DNA of 64,000 nt from Candidatus Nitrosopelagicus sp. (GCA_028344575.1 JAOMBO010000002.1:1-64000); one strand, 5' to 3'; positions 25,405 to 34,555 are shown, counted from the stretch's first letter. Made by a program: numbers and translations. Notes: a model not told the origin generated them from the letters alone.

Positions 25405-26481
25405 CTATGCGCCTTCAGGCTTCAAAAGGATTTTGCCGAAGAACTTACCAGATAACATTTTTGTGTGAGCCTCTGCTGCTTGCTCAAATGTATAAACTGA
25501 GTCAACTGCGGCTTTAATTTTTCCTTGACCCATCCAGTATAGACCTTCATCAAGTTCAGCCTTTGTTCCTTGTGTTGAACCTAGAACATTAATTCCTTTG
25601 AAAAATATGTGTCTAAGATCTATTTTTGCGTCATAACCGGTTGTTGCGCCACATGAAACTAGAGTTGCACCGTATTTGAGCAATTGTAGTTGCTTGTTAA
25701 AGTGAGTTTCACCAATATGATCAAATGATAAATCAATTCCTGGTGCTTGACCTTTTGTTTTAGCAATTTCTTTTGAAATTTTGAAGACTTGTTTACTCCA
25801 GTCTTCTTGTCTATGATCTACTGCATGATCTGCACCTAATTCAAGACATTTATCAAGTTTGTCAGGACTAGCAGTTGCAATAACATCACAGTTGTATAAT
25901 TTAGCAATTTGAATTGCAAAACTTCCAACACCAGAACCACCACCCATAACAAGTACGGTTTGACCTGGAGTAATTTTTGCTCTTCCAACTAACATGTGCC
26001 ATGAGGTTAAAATTGTCATGGATGCTGCGGCTGCATCTTCATATGATACTCCTTCTGGAATATGTGAAACATTAACTTCTGGTAAATGAACTTCTTCACT
26101 GTATGCACCCCATAGTGGGCCGGTTTGGAAACCCCAAACTTGTCTTCGTGTACAATCGAATTCTCTTCCACTTGTACAAGCACTACAAACTCTACATGCT
26201 AAATTAGAATGAGAAACAACTCTATCACCAACTTTGAAACCTTTTACATCTTCACCAACTGCAATAACATCTCCTGCAACATCAGAACCTGAAACGTGTG
26301 GTAGAGGAATTGCAATTGGAACACCTCTCATTCCCCAAATATCATTATAGTTTAGAGCAGATGCTTTATTTGTAAAAACTACCTCATCTGGTTTTGGTTT
26401 TGGTGAATCAATATCTTCAACCTTGAGGATTTTTGCATAATCGTCATCAGGTGCATATTCACGATAAACAACTGCTTTCAT
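25405..26481 (-). CDS. Zinc-type MDR oxidoreductase, enoyl-CoA reductase-like (paralog 2)
   Basis: This 358-residue paralog of the gene at 11366-12439 shares most positions with it. The same CRVCSACTSGREFDC zinc motif, the same ALNYNDIWGMRG without catalytic zinc ligand, and MGGGSGVGSFAIQIAK for NAD(P) are present. It ends KILLKPEGA. As an acryloyl-CoA or other enoyl-CoA reductase it would fit the carbon-fixation cycle of ammonia-oxidising archaea. It precedes the CitE-like lyase by 7 bp. Which of the two paralogs does which reaction is not readable from sequence. Confidence 0.87.
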   Translation of the reverse strand: MKAVVYREYAPDDDYAKILKVEDIDSPKPKPDEVVFTNKASALNYNDIWGMRGVPIAIPLPHVSGSDVAGDVIAVGEDVKGFKVGDRVVSHSNLACRVCSACTSGREFDCTRRQVWGFQTGPLWGAYSEEVHLPEVNVSHIPEGVSYEDAAAASMTILTSWHMLVGRAKITPGQTVLVMGGGSGVGSFAIQIAKLYNCDVIATASPDKLDKCLELGADHAVDHRQEDWSKQVFKISKEIAKTKGQAPGIDLSFDHIGETHFNKQLQLLKYGATLVSCGATTGYDAKIDLRHIFFKGINVLGSTQGTKAELDEGLYWMGQGKIKAAVDSVYTFEQAAEAHTKMLSGKFFGKILLKPEGA

Positions 26482-26521
26482 AATTTCAACCTGATTTACC
26501 CCTAATTATATTTTTTTGAGA

Positions 26522-26809
26522 TCAGATTCTGTTGATTTTAAAATCTTTTTTTGGTTGTTGAGCAGATAGAAGGATTTGTTTTAATTGATCGTCTGTGATT
26601 TGGCCAGGAGATCTACCTTGACTGGCAAGACCCAATAGATAATTTTCAACCATATTTGCTAGATCAGGTTTTACCATTTTGACATTATTTAATCTCAATC
26701 TAGCTTCGGAACTTAGAATTTGTTTTAGTAGCAAATCTTTTTGTGCATTAACTTGATCCTCATTTGGTTGATCATTTACATCAGGTGCTGGTTCACTCAT
26801 TTCTAACAC
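26522..26809 (-). CDS. PDCD5-family DNA-binding protein
   Basis: This 95-residue helical protein of the archaeal/eukaryotic PDCD5 (TFAR19) family has the core KQILSSEARLRLNNVKMVKP followed by LANMVENYLLGLASQGR and ITDDQLKQIL. It is thought to bind nucleic acid or chaperonins; the exact role is unknown. The start overlaps the S19e stop by one base, and the rps19e-pdcd5 order is conserved in archaea. Confidence 0.92.
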   Translation of the reverse strand: MLEMSEPAPDVNDQPNEDQVNAQKDLLLKQILSSEARLRLNNVKMVKPDLANMVENYLLGLASQGRSPGQITDDQLKQILLSAQQPKKDFKINRI

Positions 26810-27264
26810 TAAGAATAGATTTTTAGTTTTGGAGTTGTCTGAATTAATTCTGCTAAAATTTCAGTTGCAAGTTTATCTAATTTTTGCATTCCTTGACGAC
26901 TAACAACTCTACCTTTTTTTTCTACTTGTTCAAGATAACCTAATTTTTCTAGTCCATGAATTGCATTTCTAACTACTGCACCACTAGCATCTCTGTGATG
27001 ACGTGCACCATAATACATTTTACGTTTACCATCGCCATAAATTGTTCTAAGATCATTTACAGTGAGAGGACCATGAAGGTATATTTTTCTCATTATTGAT
27101 GCACATCTAGTATACCACCAATCAGGTTGCTGTGGAGGTTTATCTGCATGTGAACCAGTTTTTACAAATGATGACCAAACAGGTGCAGGAATCTCTTCAT
27201 TTTTCAATATCTCAGTAAGTCGTGAGATAAATTCCTGCTGTGGTACATCGTAAACTTTAGCCAT
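26809..27264 (-). CDS. rps19e: Ribosomal protein S19e
   Basis: This 151-residue small-subunit protein is present in archaea and eukaryotes only. Marks are AKVYDVPQQEFISRL, the tryptophan-rich PDWWYTRCASIMRKIYLHG, and ARHHRDASGAVVRNAIHGLE. KKGRVVSRQGMQKLD precedes the C-terminus. It is the first gene of a pair with pdcd5 and lies 30 bp downstream of the RNase P gene. Confidence 0.96.
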   Translation of the reverse strand: MAKVYDVPQQEFISRLTEILKNEEIPAPVWSSFVKTGSHADKPPQQPDWWYTRCASIMRKIYLHGPLTVNDLRTIYGDGKRKMYYGARHHRDASGAVVRNAIHGLEKLGYLEQVEKKGRVVSRQGMQKLDKLATEILAELIQTTPKLKIYS

Positions 27265-27294
27265 TGCAAAAAATCTCGATAATCGTCTTATAAA

Positions 27295-27594
27295 TCATTG
27301 AGAAATAATCTTCCGATATGTGTGATTACAGTACGAACATGTTATTCGTATAGACTTTGGTTTTGAACCAAGACGTATTTTTGATGCGATCCCAGGTGCA
27401 ATGAATTTTTTACATTTTTTACAGAAACTTGAACTAATTTCAAATGGCATTTTAATTTTAAATTTTAAACTAATTCTTTTGGCAATTTCAGCCTGTCTTT
27501 CAGATAACCTAGGATTATTTTTTGCATTTGATAGTGCATTGTTGAATAGAATTTCCATTCGTTTCATAGCTATCTGTTTTTTTGAATTTTTCAT
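27295..27594 (-). CDS. rnp4: RNase P protein component 4 (Rpp21)
   Basis: The protein has 99 residues, with a basic N-terminal helix pair (QIAMKRMEILFNNALSNAKN, RQAEIAKRISLKFKIK) and a C-terminal zinc ribbon. The four cysteines are in SFCKKCKKFIAPG and RITCSYCNHTYRK. This is the Rpp21/Rpr2 layout; with Rpp29 it supports the substrate-binding domain of RNase P RNA. It lies directly downstream of tRNA-Gly on the same strand. Confidence 0.92.
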   Translation of the reverse strand: MKNSKKQIAMKRMEILFNNALSNAKNNPRLSERQAEIAKRISLKFKIKMPFEISSSFCKKCKKFIAPGIASKIRLGSKPKSIRITCSYCNHTYRKIISQ

Positions 27595-27634
27595 AGTGTA
27601 ATGTATTAAAATTATTTAAAAATAAATCAATAGA

Positions 27635-27708
27635 TGCAGTCAGCGGGATTCGAACCCGCGTCACAGGGTTGGAAACCCCGAATACTAACCAGGCTATACT
27701 ATGACTGC
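27635..27708 (-). tRNA. tRNA-Gly (anticodon TCC)
   Basis: On the minus strand a 74-nt cloverleaf can be drawn without gaps. It has a 7-bp acceptor stem GCAGTCA/TGACTGC with discriminator A, a 4-bp D-stem with wobble pairs, and an anticodon stem CGGGG/CCCTG with loop TTTCCAA. The T-stem is GCGGG/CCCGC with loop TTCGAAT. The anticodon TCC reads GGA glycine codons. No CCA is encoded and no intron is visible. Confidence 0.95.
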
Positions 27709-27730
27709 ATAAGGATTAAAAAAAAATCAC

Positions 27731-28399
27731 CTAAATAAAAATGGTTTTTTCGTATTCATAAACAAGTCTACTCGCTACAAGATGTGCTTCCAAAGAAGAA
27801 TCATGTATCGAAAATGATGTTTTGATTATTTTTTCATTTTCTTTATTAAAATGTCCTTTTTGAAATCCACCTATAAGAATACATGAATTTTCTTTGATTT
27901 CATGTATTAATTTTTCAAAAGTAGTTTTTTGACCTTTAGTTGTTAATCCAATTACTTCATCTGGTTTAATTTTAGATATGAATTTAGATAGAGAAGAGTT
28001 TTCCATTTCCATTAAAATTTCAGTTTCTGATTCAATTTTTTTTGTAAGAAAGAGTTTTTCCATTAATCCTTGAAATCGATGATATGATTTTGGTAAACGT
28101 GTATTATTATTTATTGAAATGATTTCATCATTAATAGTGTGAACAAATACTCTGATTTTATTTTCACAAAATGCAGGAGATGTACAAATTGATAATAATG
28201 TTAAATGTACAATATCGGGTCTTCCACGCTTAATTTCATTTTCTAATCCTTTCATAGCTCCAAAATGCCAAGAATTATCTAGTAATGTATTTGAAATATC
28301 TTTTTTAAATTTTTTTGAATATGATATGACAGATGGATGTCGAGATATTTCTGTTGGAATTAATTCAAGTGAAGATTCTACTAAAATTACAGTAAACAT
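27731..28399 (-). CDS. nep1: rRNA small-subunit pseudouridine methyltransferase Nep1
   Basis: This 222-residue SPOUT-class enzyme (Emg1/Nep1) methylates a pseudouridine in 16S rRNA during ribosome assembly. The signature NSWHFGAMKGLENEIKRGRP and DIVHLTLLSICTSP is clear. RVFVHTINDEIISI, RLPKSYHRFQGLMEKL and CILIGGFQKGHF complete the knot. The family normally has DxSxH where this protein has DNSWH, which is acceptable. It is 4 bp downstream of the secreted TIM-barrel gene on the same strand. Confidence 0.93.
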   Translation of the reverse strand: MFTVILVESSLELIPTEISRHPSVISYSKKFKKDISNTLLDNSWHFGAMKGLENEIKRGRPDIVHLTLLSICTSPAFCENKIRVFVHTINDEIISINNNTRLPKSYHRFQGLMEKLFLTKKIESETEILMEMENSSLSKFISKIKPDEVIGLTTKGQKTTFEKLIHEIKENSCILIGGFQKGHFNKENEKIIKTSFSIHDSSLEAHLVASRLVYEYEKTIFI

Positions 28400-28403
28400 T
28401 TCA

Positions 28404-29528
28404 TTATTGAGGGATATTTGTTTTTAATTGTGTCCACGAAGATTTTTTATTTTCATTTATATCAATTAAGCCAGAATTACAAACATATTCGTCTACTCTT
28501 TCAAGACGAAATGTGTTAGCAGAAAAACCAGAACCTTCTATGGATTGAATATCTTGAGAAACACAACTTCCTTTTGGTTTATCAAATAATCTGGATACGG
28601 TGAAAAATTCTATTTTAGATTCATTTTCTTCAAAAAAGTTTAAACTTAATTTAATAAATTCTGCTTGATCATCACGATTTCCATTCACAAAATCTGATGT
28701 GCTCCAACTAACTTCAAAAAATGCAATTTGGTGAGAAGGAAATATTTCAAGAGATTGTTTTAGATTATCCATTGCTTCTTGCGGAGTTCTATCTATGTCT
28801 CCAACAGCATCAACAGGTTTGAATGAAAGAGCTATAAAATCACCCATTTCTAATTTTGGAGTCATTTCAAATGAACCACCAGGCTCCATTCCTTTGTTTA
28901 AGATATTTTCAAGAGACATGCTATTTCCTATTTTTACATCAGGATGTTTTAATTTAATTTCATCATAAATGTCATCAAAAAATTCAACATATGTTGGTAT
29001 TGAGCCACTTGCTCTTTGAAAATGATAATCAATGTCTCCTGCAAATATTACATAATCTATATTTTCATATCTAGAAAGAATTGAATCCAATACACGAATT
29101 GTATCATCCTCTAATGTTTGTCCTATTCCTTGATTTCCCATCCATAATGGAAATGGGCCTAATCTGTCAGCATTAATTACTGAAAAGAAAAGAGTTGTTT
29201 TAAAATTATATTTTTCATTTAATTTCATCATGATATCAGTAACACGCCAATCAAAATTTCCTTCTTGAGGTTCAAGCTGATCCCAATGCACATACAAATT
29301 TGTTCTTCCAGCTCCAGATGTAGATGCAATTTTGTATACTTCTTCAAGATCAGCTATTTCTTTTGGAGGATTGATTGTGTTAATTACTAAACTAATTTTT
29401 TCATTTTGATATATTGGTTGATTTGAAAATGAGTTGGTATCAACTGAATCACTTTTTGTTAGAAAATAAGCTGATGAGCCACATATTGCAACAATTAAAA
29501 TTATAATTCCAATGATTTTACTATTCAA
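28404..29528 (-). CDS. Exported TIM-barrel protein, glycoside hydrolase-like
   Basis: In this 374-residue protein, residues 4-24 form one hydrophobic N-terminal segment (IIGIIILIVAICGSSAYFL) with a lysine before it, a membrane anchor or signal. The body resembles (beta/alpha)8 glycosidases: NLYVHWDQLEPQEGNFDWRV is the sugar-hydrolase-like strand 2 loop, VIFAGDIDYHF sits where a catalytic acid would be, and IAFFEVSWSTSDF gives a Glu at a late strand. No family can be named with certainty. A role in surface glycan turnover is inference. Confidence 0.7.
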   Translation of the reverse strand: MNSKIIGIIILIVAICGSSAYFLTKSDSVDTNSFSNQPIYQNEKISLVINTINPPKEIADLEEVYKIASTSGAGRTNLYVHWDQLEPQEGNFDWRVTDIMMKLNEKYNFKTTLFFSVINADRLGPFPLWMGNQGIGQTLEDDTIRVLDSILSRYENIDYVIFAGDIDYHFQRASGSIPTYVEFFDDIYDEIKLKHPDVKIGNSMSLENILNKGMEPGGSFEMTPKLEMGDFIALSFKPVDAVGDIDRTPQEAMDNLKQSLEIFPSHQIAFFEVSWSTSDFVNGNRDDQAEFIKLSLNFFEENESKIEFFTVSRLFDKPKGSCVSQDIQSIEGSGFSANTFRLERVDEYVCNSGLIDINENKKSSWTQLKTNIPQ

Positions 29529-29572
29529 TAATGTTCTGAAACTAGTTTGTATTCTAAAATGTTGTTATTTTA

Positions 29573-32227
29573 TTATCCAGACGTACAACCGCTATATCCA
29601 CATTCAATACAAATGTGACATCCTTCAGTTAAAACAAGTGTATTTTTACAAGTAGGACATAATTTTTCTTCAACATCAGGCTCTGCGATAACACGATTTT
29701 CATGAGGAAGTTCTTGTGGAGCCGTTACTTTGAGGGCTTCATTGATTTGTTTTAGGATGTATGGGTTTTTGATGTTATTTGTGATGTAATCGTGTAGATA
29801 ATCAGTTGCTGTAACTTCAAAAGTTTTTTGAGAGTTTTCACCTGTCATGTGAAGAACTTGTTTATGTCTTGAACCATCACGATAAACTGTAATTCCTTTT
29901 AGACCTAATTCATGTGCTAATAGATATGCAGCCTTAACATCTTCTGCAGATACATCATTTGGCATATTGATTGTCTTTGCAATTGCATTTCCAATCCAGT
30001 CTTGCCATACTGCTTGAGCCATTAAATGATCAGTCCAGTGAATGTCCATAGCGGTGACAAAGATGTTTTGAATCCATTCTGGAATTTCATCAATTCCTTT
30101 AACTGAACCATAGTTGTCAGCAACTTTGGCTAATAACTCCTCACTGTAAAGGCCATTTTCTCTTAAAACTTCTTCAAATATTTTATTTGTGTAAAAGAAT
30201 CTTCCAACAGTAACTCGTTTTTCAAATACAAGAGCAAATGTTGGTTCCATTCCATTTGAACAATCCGCTAACATCGACAATGTTCCAGTTGGTGCAACAG
30301 TTGTTGTAAGAACATGTCTTACACCATGTTTCTGAATTTTTGCGATTAAAGCATCCCAATCATAATAATGTCGTTGTTTTGGTTTTTCATAATATCCTGC
30401 AATTGGAATTTTACCTTCAGGATATTCTGTCTTTGAACAAAGAGGGAATGCTCCACGAGATTGTGCTAAAGCAACACTTTCTTCCATTGAATAGTATGAT
30501 AATGCTTCAGATAGTTTACCCATAAACTCGTAACCTTCTTTTGAATTATATGGAATTCTTAATTTGTATAGTAAATCTGCAACACCCATTACACCAAGAC
30601 CAATTCTTCGTGATTCTTTTGATGCAACATTAATCTCTGGAACGGGATAATGATTCACATCAATTACGTTGTCTAGGAAACGAGTTGTCTTTCTAACAAT
30701 TTCTTCATATTTCTGCCAATCAAATTCGTATTGACCATCTGCAGTTCTTTTTGTGAGATTTGCTAGATTAATTGATCCTAAATTACAAGATTCGTAAGGA
30801 TACAAACTTTGTTCACCACATGGGTTTGTTGCACGTAACGGTCCACCACGTGCTTTTGCAAATACATTGTACTTGTTAATTAAATCAAAGAAGATTAAAC
30901 CAGGTTCTGCACTTTTCCATGCAGATGTTGCAATAAGATCAATCAGGTGATGTGCATTGATTTCACGTACCGGGCTACCGTCTCTAGTGCTTCGTAGGGT
31001 ATATGCACCATCATCACTATCTACAAGTGCACTCCAAAAGTCACCCCAAACACCAACACTGACATTAAAGTTCTCTAGAACACCAGGTTCTGTTTTGTTA
31101 GTAATGAACTTCTCAATATCTGGATGAGATACATCCATAATTCCCATATTTGCACCTCTTCTCTTACCTCCTTGTTTAATGACGTCAGTTACAGTATTGA
31201 TGATATTCATGAACGAGACAGGTCCAGAAGCAACTCCAGATGTAGATGCAACAATATCACCTTCTTCTCTTAATTCCGAATAGTTTATTCCGACACCACC
31301 ACCTGATTTGAAAATTAATGCGGCATCAGAAGTTGTCTTCATGATTTTACCCATGTCATCAGGCATTCCAAGTACGAAACATGCAGACAGTTGTCCAAGA
31401 CGTCCACCAGCATTCATCATTGTAGGAGAGTTTGGTAAGAATACTTGGTTAACCATTAAGTCAAAGTATTCTGTAATTCGTGCACCATAATCAGTGAATT
31501 CTTTCGCTGCAAGTTTTGTTAAAAGATCTTTAAAGCTAATCTTTGCTTGTCCTTTTTGTGCAATGTCAATATAGCCATTTACTAAACCTCTAAAATGATA
31601 TTGGTTGAGATAATATTCGTCGATTTTAAATTTATAGTTGAATTGATCTAATTTTGTGAGATATTCTTTTGCTTCTTCAATATTTTGTGGTGTATTTCCT
31701 GCTGGATTGAATATAGAAGAATCATGTAGAAGATCACCAATTGTAATTAAAACTGCAACTCTTTCAAATAATTGAGTTGGACTTTCAGTAATTTCATTCT
31801 TATTATTTCTGAATAAGTATCTAGATGCTAATACTCTAAGACAGTTAAGATCAAATTCTTTTGAAACAGGATCCAGAACTTTAGTATTGAGAACCTTCAT
31901 TTTCTCGTCACGAATCTTTCGTCTTTCATGTCTATACAAGATATATGATTTTGCGATTTCACTATGTCCCTGTTCTATCAAGGTTGATTCAACCATATCC
32001 TGTATGTCTTCTACACTAGGTGGGTTTTCAGTACCAAATCCTTGAGATGATAATTTACCTAAAACTCCATTTGTTAAGTTTTGTGCAAGATCACGATCGC
32101 CTTCGCTTGTTGCAAGTAATGCTTTATAGATCGCGTTTGTGATTTTATCCTGATCAAACTTTGTTGTGTCTCCGTTTCTCTTTCGAATTTCTGCGAAAGA
32201 TGACTCTATCTGTGAATTTTCAACCAA
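29573..32227 (-). CDS. nrdJ: Ribonucleotide reductase, class II (adenosylcobalamin-dependent)
   Basis: This 884-residue enzyme makes deoxyribonucleotides using adenosylcobalamin. An N-terminal ATP-cone occupies residues 10-100 (EIRKRNGDTTKFDQDKITNA). Catalytic-domain marks are LSACFVLGMPDD, ATNPCGEQSLYPYESCNLGS, and VAPTGTLSMLADCSNGMEP. The C-terminus has a zinc ribbon (LCPTCKNTLV and CHICIECGYSGCTSG) whose last cysteines may re-reduce the active site. The enzyme depends on the cofactor made by the operon at 4303-8494. Its upstream gap carries perfect palindromes. Confidence 0.96.
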   Translation of the reverse strand: MVENSQIESSFAEIRKRNGDTTKFDQDKITNAIYKALLATSEGDRDLAQNLTNGVLGKLSSQGFGTENPPSVEDIQDMVESTLIEQGHSEIAKSYILYRHERRKIRDEKMKVLNTKVLDPVSKEFDLNCLRVLASRYLFRNNKNEITESPTQLFERVAVLITIGDLLHDSSIFNPAGNTPQNIEEAKEYLTKLDQFNYKFKIDEYYLNQYHFRGLVNGYIDIAQKGQAKISFKDLLTKLAAKEFTDYGARITEYFDLMVNQVFLPNSPTMMNAGGRLGQLSACFVLGMPDDMGKIMKTTSDAALIFKSGGGVGINYSELREEGDIVASTSGVASGPVSFMNIINTVTDVIKQGGKRRGANMGIMDVSHPDIEKFITNKTEPGVLENFNVSVGVWGDFWSALVDSDDGAYTLRSTRDGSPVREINAHHLIDLIATSAWKSAEPGLIFFDLINKYNVFAKARGGPLRATNPCGEQSLYPYESCNLGSINLANLTKRTADGQYEFDWQKYEEIVRKTTRFLDNVIDVNHYPVPEINVASKESRRIGLGVMGVADLLYKLRIPYNSKEGYEFMGKLSEALSYYSMEESVALAQSRGAFPLCSKTEYPEGKIPIAGYYEKPKQRHYYDWDALIAKIQKHGVRHVLTTTVAPTGTLSMLADCSNGMEPTFALVFEKRVTVGRFFYTNKIFEEVLRENGLYSEELLAKVADNYGSVKGIDEIPEWIQNIFVTAMDIHWTDHLMAQAVWQDWIGNAIAKTINMPNDVSAEDVKAAYLLAHELGLKGITVYRDGSRHKQVLHMTGENSQKTFEVTATDYLHDYITNNIKNPYILKQINEALKVTAPQELPHENRVIAEPDVEEKLCPTCKNTLVLTEGCHICIECGYSGCTSG

Positions 32228-32318
32228 TTATAATCCCCAAGTACATGTTAAACTGATGAGCTAAAAAACTCTTTGGCAATTATTTTTCTAACAATGGGTA
32301 AATTAATTTCACAACGGT

Positions 32319-32332
32319 ACGAAAAACTTCGT
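32319..32332. promoter_or_regulatory. Palindrome ACGAA-N4-TTCGT upstream of nrdJ
   Basis: A perfect inverted repeat, ACGAA (32319-32323) and TTCGT (32328-32332), lies about 90-105 bp before the nrdJ start codon. A related palindrome follows at 32397-32411 and a lone half-site CGAAAAC at about 32429-32435. This is what a dimeric repressor operator would look like. The binding protein is unknown; the upstream winged-helix gene is the obvious candidate. Confidence 0.5.
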
Positions 32333-32380
32333 TTTAGTAATTTTCATAGTGCCAATATCAAAACAAAGATTTGAGTATTA

Positions 32381-32411
32381 GATCATAAAATGATCGAAAC
32401 GAATTTCGTTT
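32381..32411. promoter_or_regulatory. Two adjacent palindromes between nrdJ and its putative regulator
   Basis: GATCAT-AAA-ATGATC (32381-32395) is followed at once by AAACGAA-T-TTCGTTT (32397-32411); both are perfect inverted repeats. The second shares its CGAA/TTCG core with the palindrome at 32319-32332. The stretch from 32228 to 32479 holds no coding frame and is otherwise AT-rich. Confidence 0.5.
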
Positions 32412-32479
32412 TGAAATTAGTACAATAACGAAAACTAAAATAAAATTAAAATTTTTGTGGCTAAGAAATACTGGATATT

Positions 32480-34555
32480 TTATTTTATTGGCTTGAATGA
32501 CGAAATTAGTGAAGAAGCTTTCTCAATTGCTTTTTGAATATCAAGTTCTTTTGCTTTTGGATCAAATGGCAATTTAACAAGTACGCCCCCATCTAATATT
32601 TTTGAGATTTTATTATAGTCAGTTATGATCTCGCTTTTAGCAGTTAATTTTCCAAGTTCTGCAGAGTTTAATTCTAATCCCTGAGAATAAAGATCCCCTT
32701 CTAGAACATCCATTATAGAATTTTTACCATACTTTTCACTGTCAAGTGTAACAAATCTTGTTAGATCATCACTATCAACCATAGAAATAGAGACATCGAT
32801 TCCCATTTCTTGACCTTTTTTATGTGCAATATCAACAGCTGTTTCTAAAACTTTATTCAAAATTTCTTTTCCTTCTTTGTCTTCCTTATGTCCAAGTATT
32901 TTATGTACTGCTTCTTTTAGTCCAACAAAATTTAGAACTATGGATGTGTTATTTTTTTGCATGAATTGTGTTTTTTCTGCTAAGATTGGATTTACACCAC
33001 GTCTAATTAGATCTGATACATCTTTTTTGCGAGTTGCCATTGCAGCAATTGCAGGTTTCATTAATAAAACAAGTCTAGCTCTAAAGTAAGTTTCATCCTT
33101 ACTTGATTCTAGTGCTAAACGTGGAAGGTTAATGGTTAATGATCCTAGTTTAATTGATGGTTCAGGAGTTTTGTTTGAATTTTTAATTGCATTAGTTGAA
33201 CATGTGCCTTTTGAGAATGTTATATTGCCACCCAATGACACAGTTTGTGCAAGTATTTGCGAATGATCTATAACTTTACCTTTTTCATAATCAATAACTA
33301 AACCTATTTTTGGTGCAGAAGTGGATTTAAGAAAAGTATTGTATGCTGAGAAAATTATATTGATTAATTTTTTATCACCTGAAAGTGGTATTCTAAAAGA
33401 TAGTATTGTTGGTGATTTATCTAAACTAGTAGATGTAGATGACATTGTGAAAACATCGACAAGCATTTTTTCAACGTCATCAGTACTCTTTGAGAACTTT
33501 CCTAGTACGGTAGTTAGATCATCAATTACTATTTCTTGTGATGATTCTTTTGATACCAAATTAAAGATCATTGGGAGTAGTTTTCTCAAATCATCAAATG
33601 TTTTTGGTGAAGAAACTCGCGTAACATCTGGACATTTACCTTTGAGATCAATTCCATCATCAATTAGTTCTTTAAGATTTAGAAATATAGTATCGGGAAT
33701 TAGTGACCATAGACCAAGATTAGAAATATGTAACTCTCCAGATAAATGAGAATCAGCTATATCTTTTGGTAGTGTATTTGTGAGTAAATATTCAGCCAGG
33801 GTGTTTTTTCCACTAGTGAAAAGTACATCTTCAACACCATTTCGGATATTTTCAACATTAGTGAACATTTCTTGAACCTCAAATACAGGCATTCCAAGTC
33901 TTGCCAGTTTATTTCGATATTCTTCATGACCGTGCTCCAATAGCACATTATTTACCATTTCACGAATTAGTGAACCAGTAAGGTATGTAGTTTGGAATTT
34001 ATATATTCTATTTTCTACTTCTTCAGTAATTTTTTGTGATAATTCAAGCGGAAGACTTCCCTCTCGAACTAGCGATTGAATTATTTTATCAGAATTGAAC
34101 TCTTCAATTGAATCATGTGATGTACGAACATACATTTTTCCACTCTCAATAATAGAACGTTCTTCGATTTGTCTTGCTAGACTAAGGACTAATTTTCCTA
34201 GATTTGTAATAGTATAACGTCTTTCAGATTTATTTAATGCAACAAGAGACTGTCTCAAAAGTTTTCTTAGATGATAGGCAAATTTTCCACTTTCCTTTTT
34301 TGATTTAAAGCCTGCCAGTGATTTTAGCTCAGAATAGGTCAAAGGACCTTTAGAATTTAGGATTCTCAAAATATCGATTCTGTTTGGGCTAGCCATAACA
34401 GAGAAGATCATTCTAACACGTTTTGATGTAGATTGTAAACGTCCATCTCCTGAAGAACCATCATCTATTTCAAGATCTAGATCATCATCGTCATCGACGC
34501 CAGCATCGACATCCATATCTAATTCTTCTTCAAAATCTGCGTCCTGCTTCCCCAT
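32480..34555 (-). CDS. Winged-helix / ATP-cone / degenerate NrdD-domain protein, candidate RNR regulator
   Basis: The 691 residues start with an acidic tail (20 Asp/Glu in the first 36). An ArsR-like winged helix follows (IFSVMASPNRIDILRILNSK, GKFAYHLRKLLRQSLVALN). Next is an ATP-cone (VRTSHDSIEEFNSDKIIQSL). A long domain then clearly follows class III reductase NrdD: LPKDIADSHLSGELHISNLG, KLGSLTINLPRLALESSKD, NFVGLKEAVHKILGHKED. The C-terminal glycyl-radical motif (RVTGY-type) and the catalytic cysteines are absent; it ends in KASSLISSFKPIK. It lies immediately upstream of nrdJ, so a nucleotide-sensing transcriptional regulator is likely. Confidence 0.85.
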   Translation of the reverse strand: MGKQDADFEEELDMDVDAGVDDDDDLDLEIDDGSSGDGRLQSTSKRVRMIFSVMASPNRIDILRILNSKGPLTYSELKSLAGFKSKKESGKFAYHLRKLLRQSLVALNKSERRYTITNLGKLVLSLARQIEERSIIESGKMYVRTSHDSIEEFNSDKIIQSLVREGSLPLELSQKITEEVENRIYKFQTTYLTGSLIREMVNNVLLEHGHEEYRNKLARLGMPVFEVQEMFTNVENIRNGVEDVLFTSGKNTLAEYLLTNTLPKDIADSHLSGELHISNLGLWSLIPDTIFLNLKELIDDGIDLKGKCPDVTRVSSPKTFDDLRKLLPMIFNLVSKESSQEIVIDDLTTVLGKFSKSTDDVEKMLVDVFTMSSTSTSLDKSPTILSFRIPLSGDKKLINIIFSAYNTFLKSTSAPKIGLVIDYEKGKVIDHSQILAQTVSLGGNITFSKGTCSTNAIKNSNKTPEPSIKLGSLTINLPRLALESSKDETYFRARLVLLMKPAIAAMATRKKDVSDLIRRGVNPILAEKTQFMQKNNTSIVLNFVGLKEAVHKILGHKEDKEGKEILNKVLETAVDIAHKKGQEMGIDVSISMVDSDDLTRFVTLDSEKYGKNSIMDVLEGDLYSQGLELNSAELGKLTAKSEIITDYNKISKILDGGVLVKLPFDPKAKELDIQKAIEKASSLISSFKPIK

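Noticed and set aside
33321-33749. Plus-strand open frame of 142 codons
   Set aside because: It lies wholly antisense to the NrdD-like gene, whose protein motifs are clear.
32480-34555. A working anaerobic ribonucleotide reductase (NrdD)
   Set aside because: The glycyl-radical motif and catalytic cysteines are missing, and a winged helix is fused in front.
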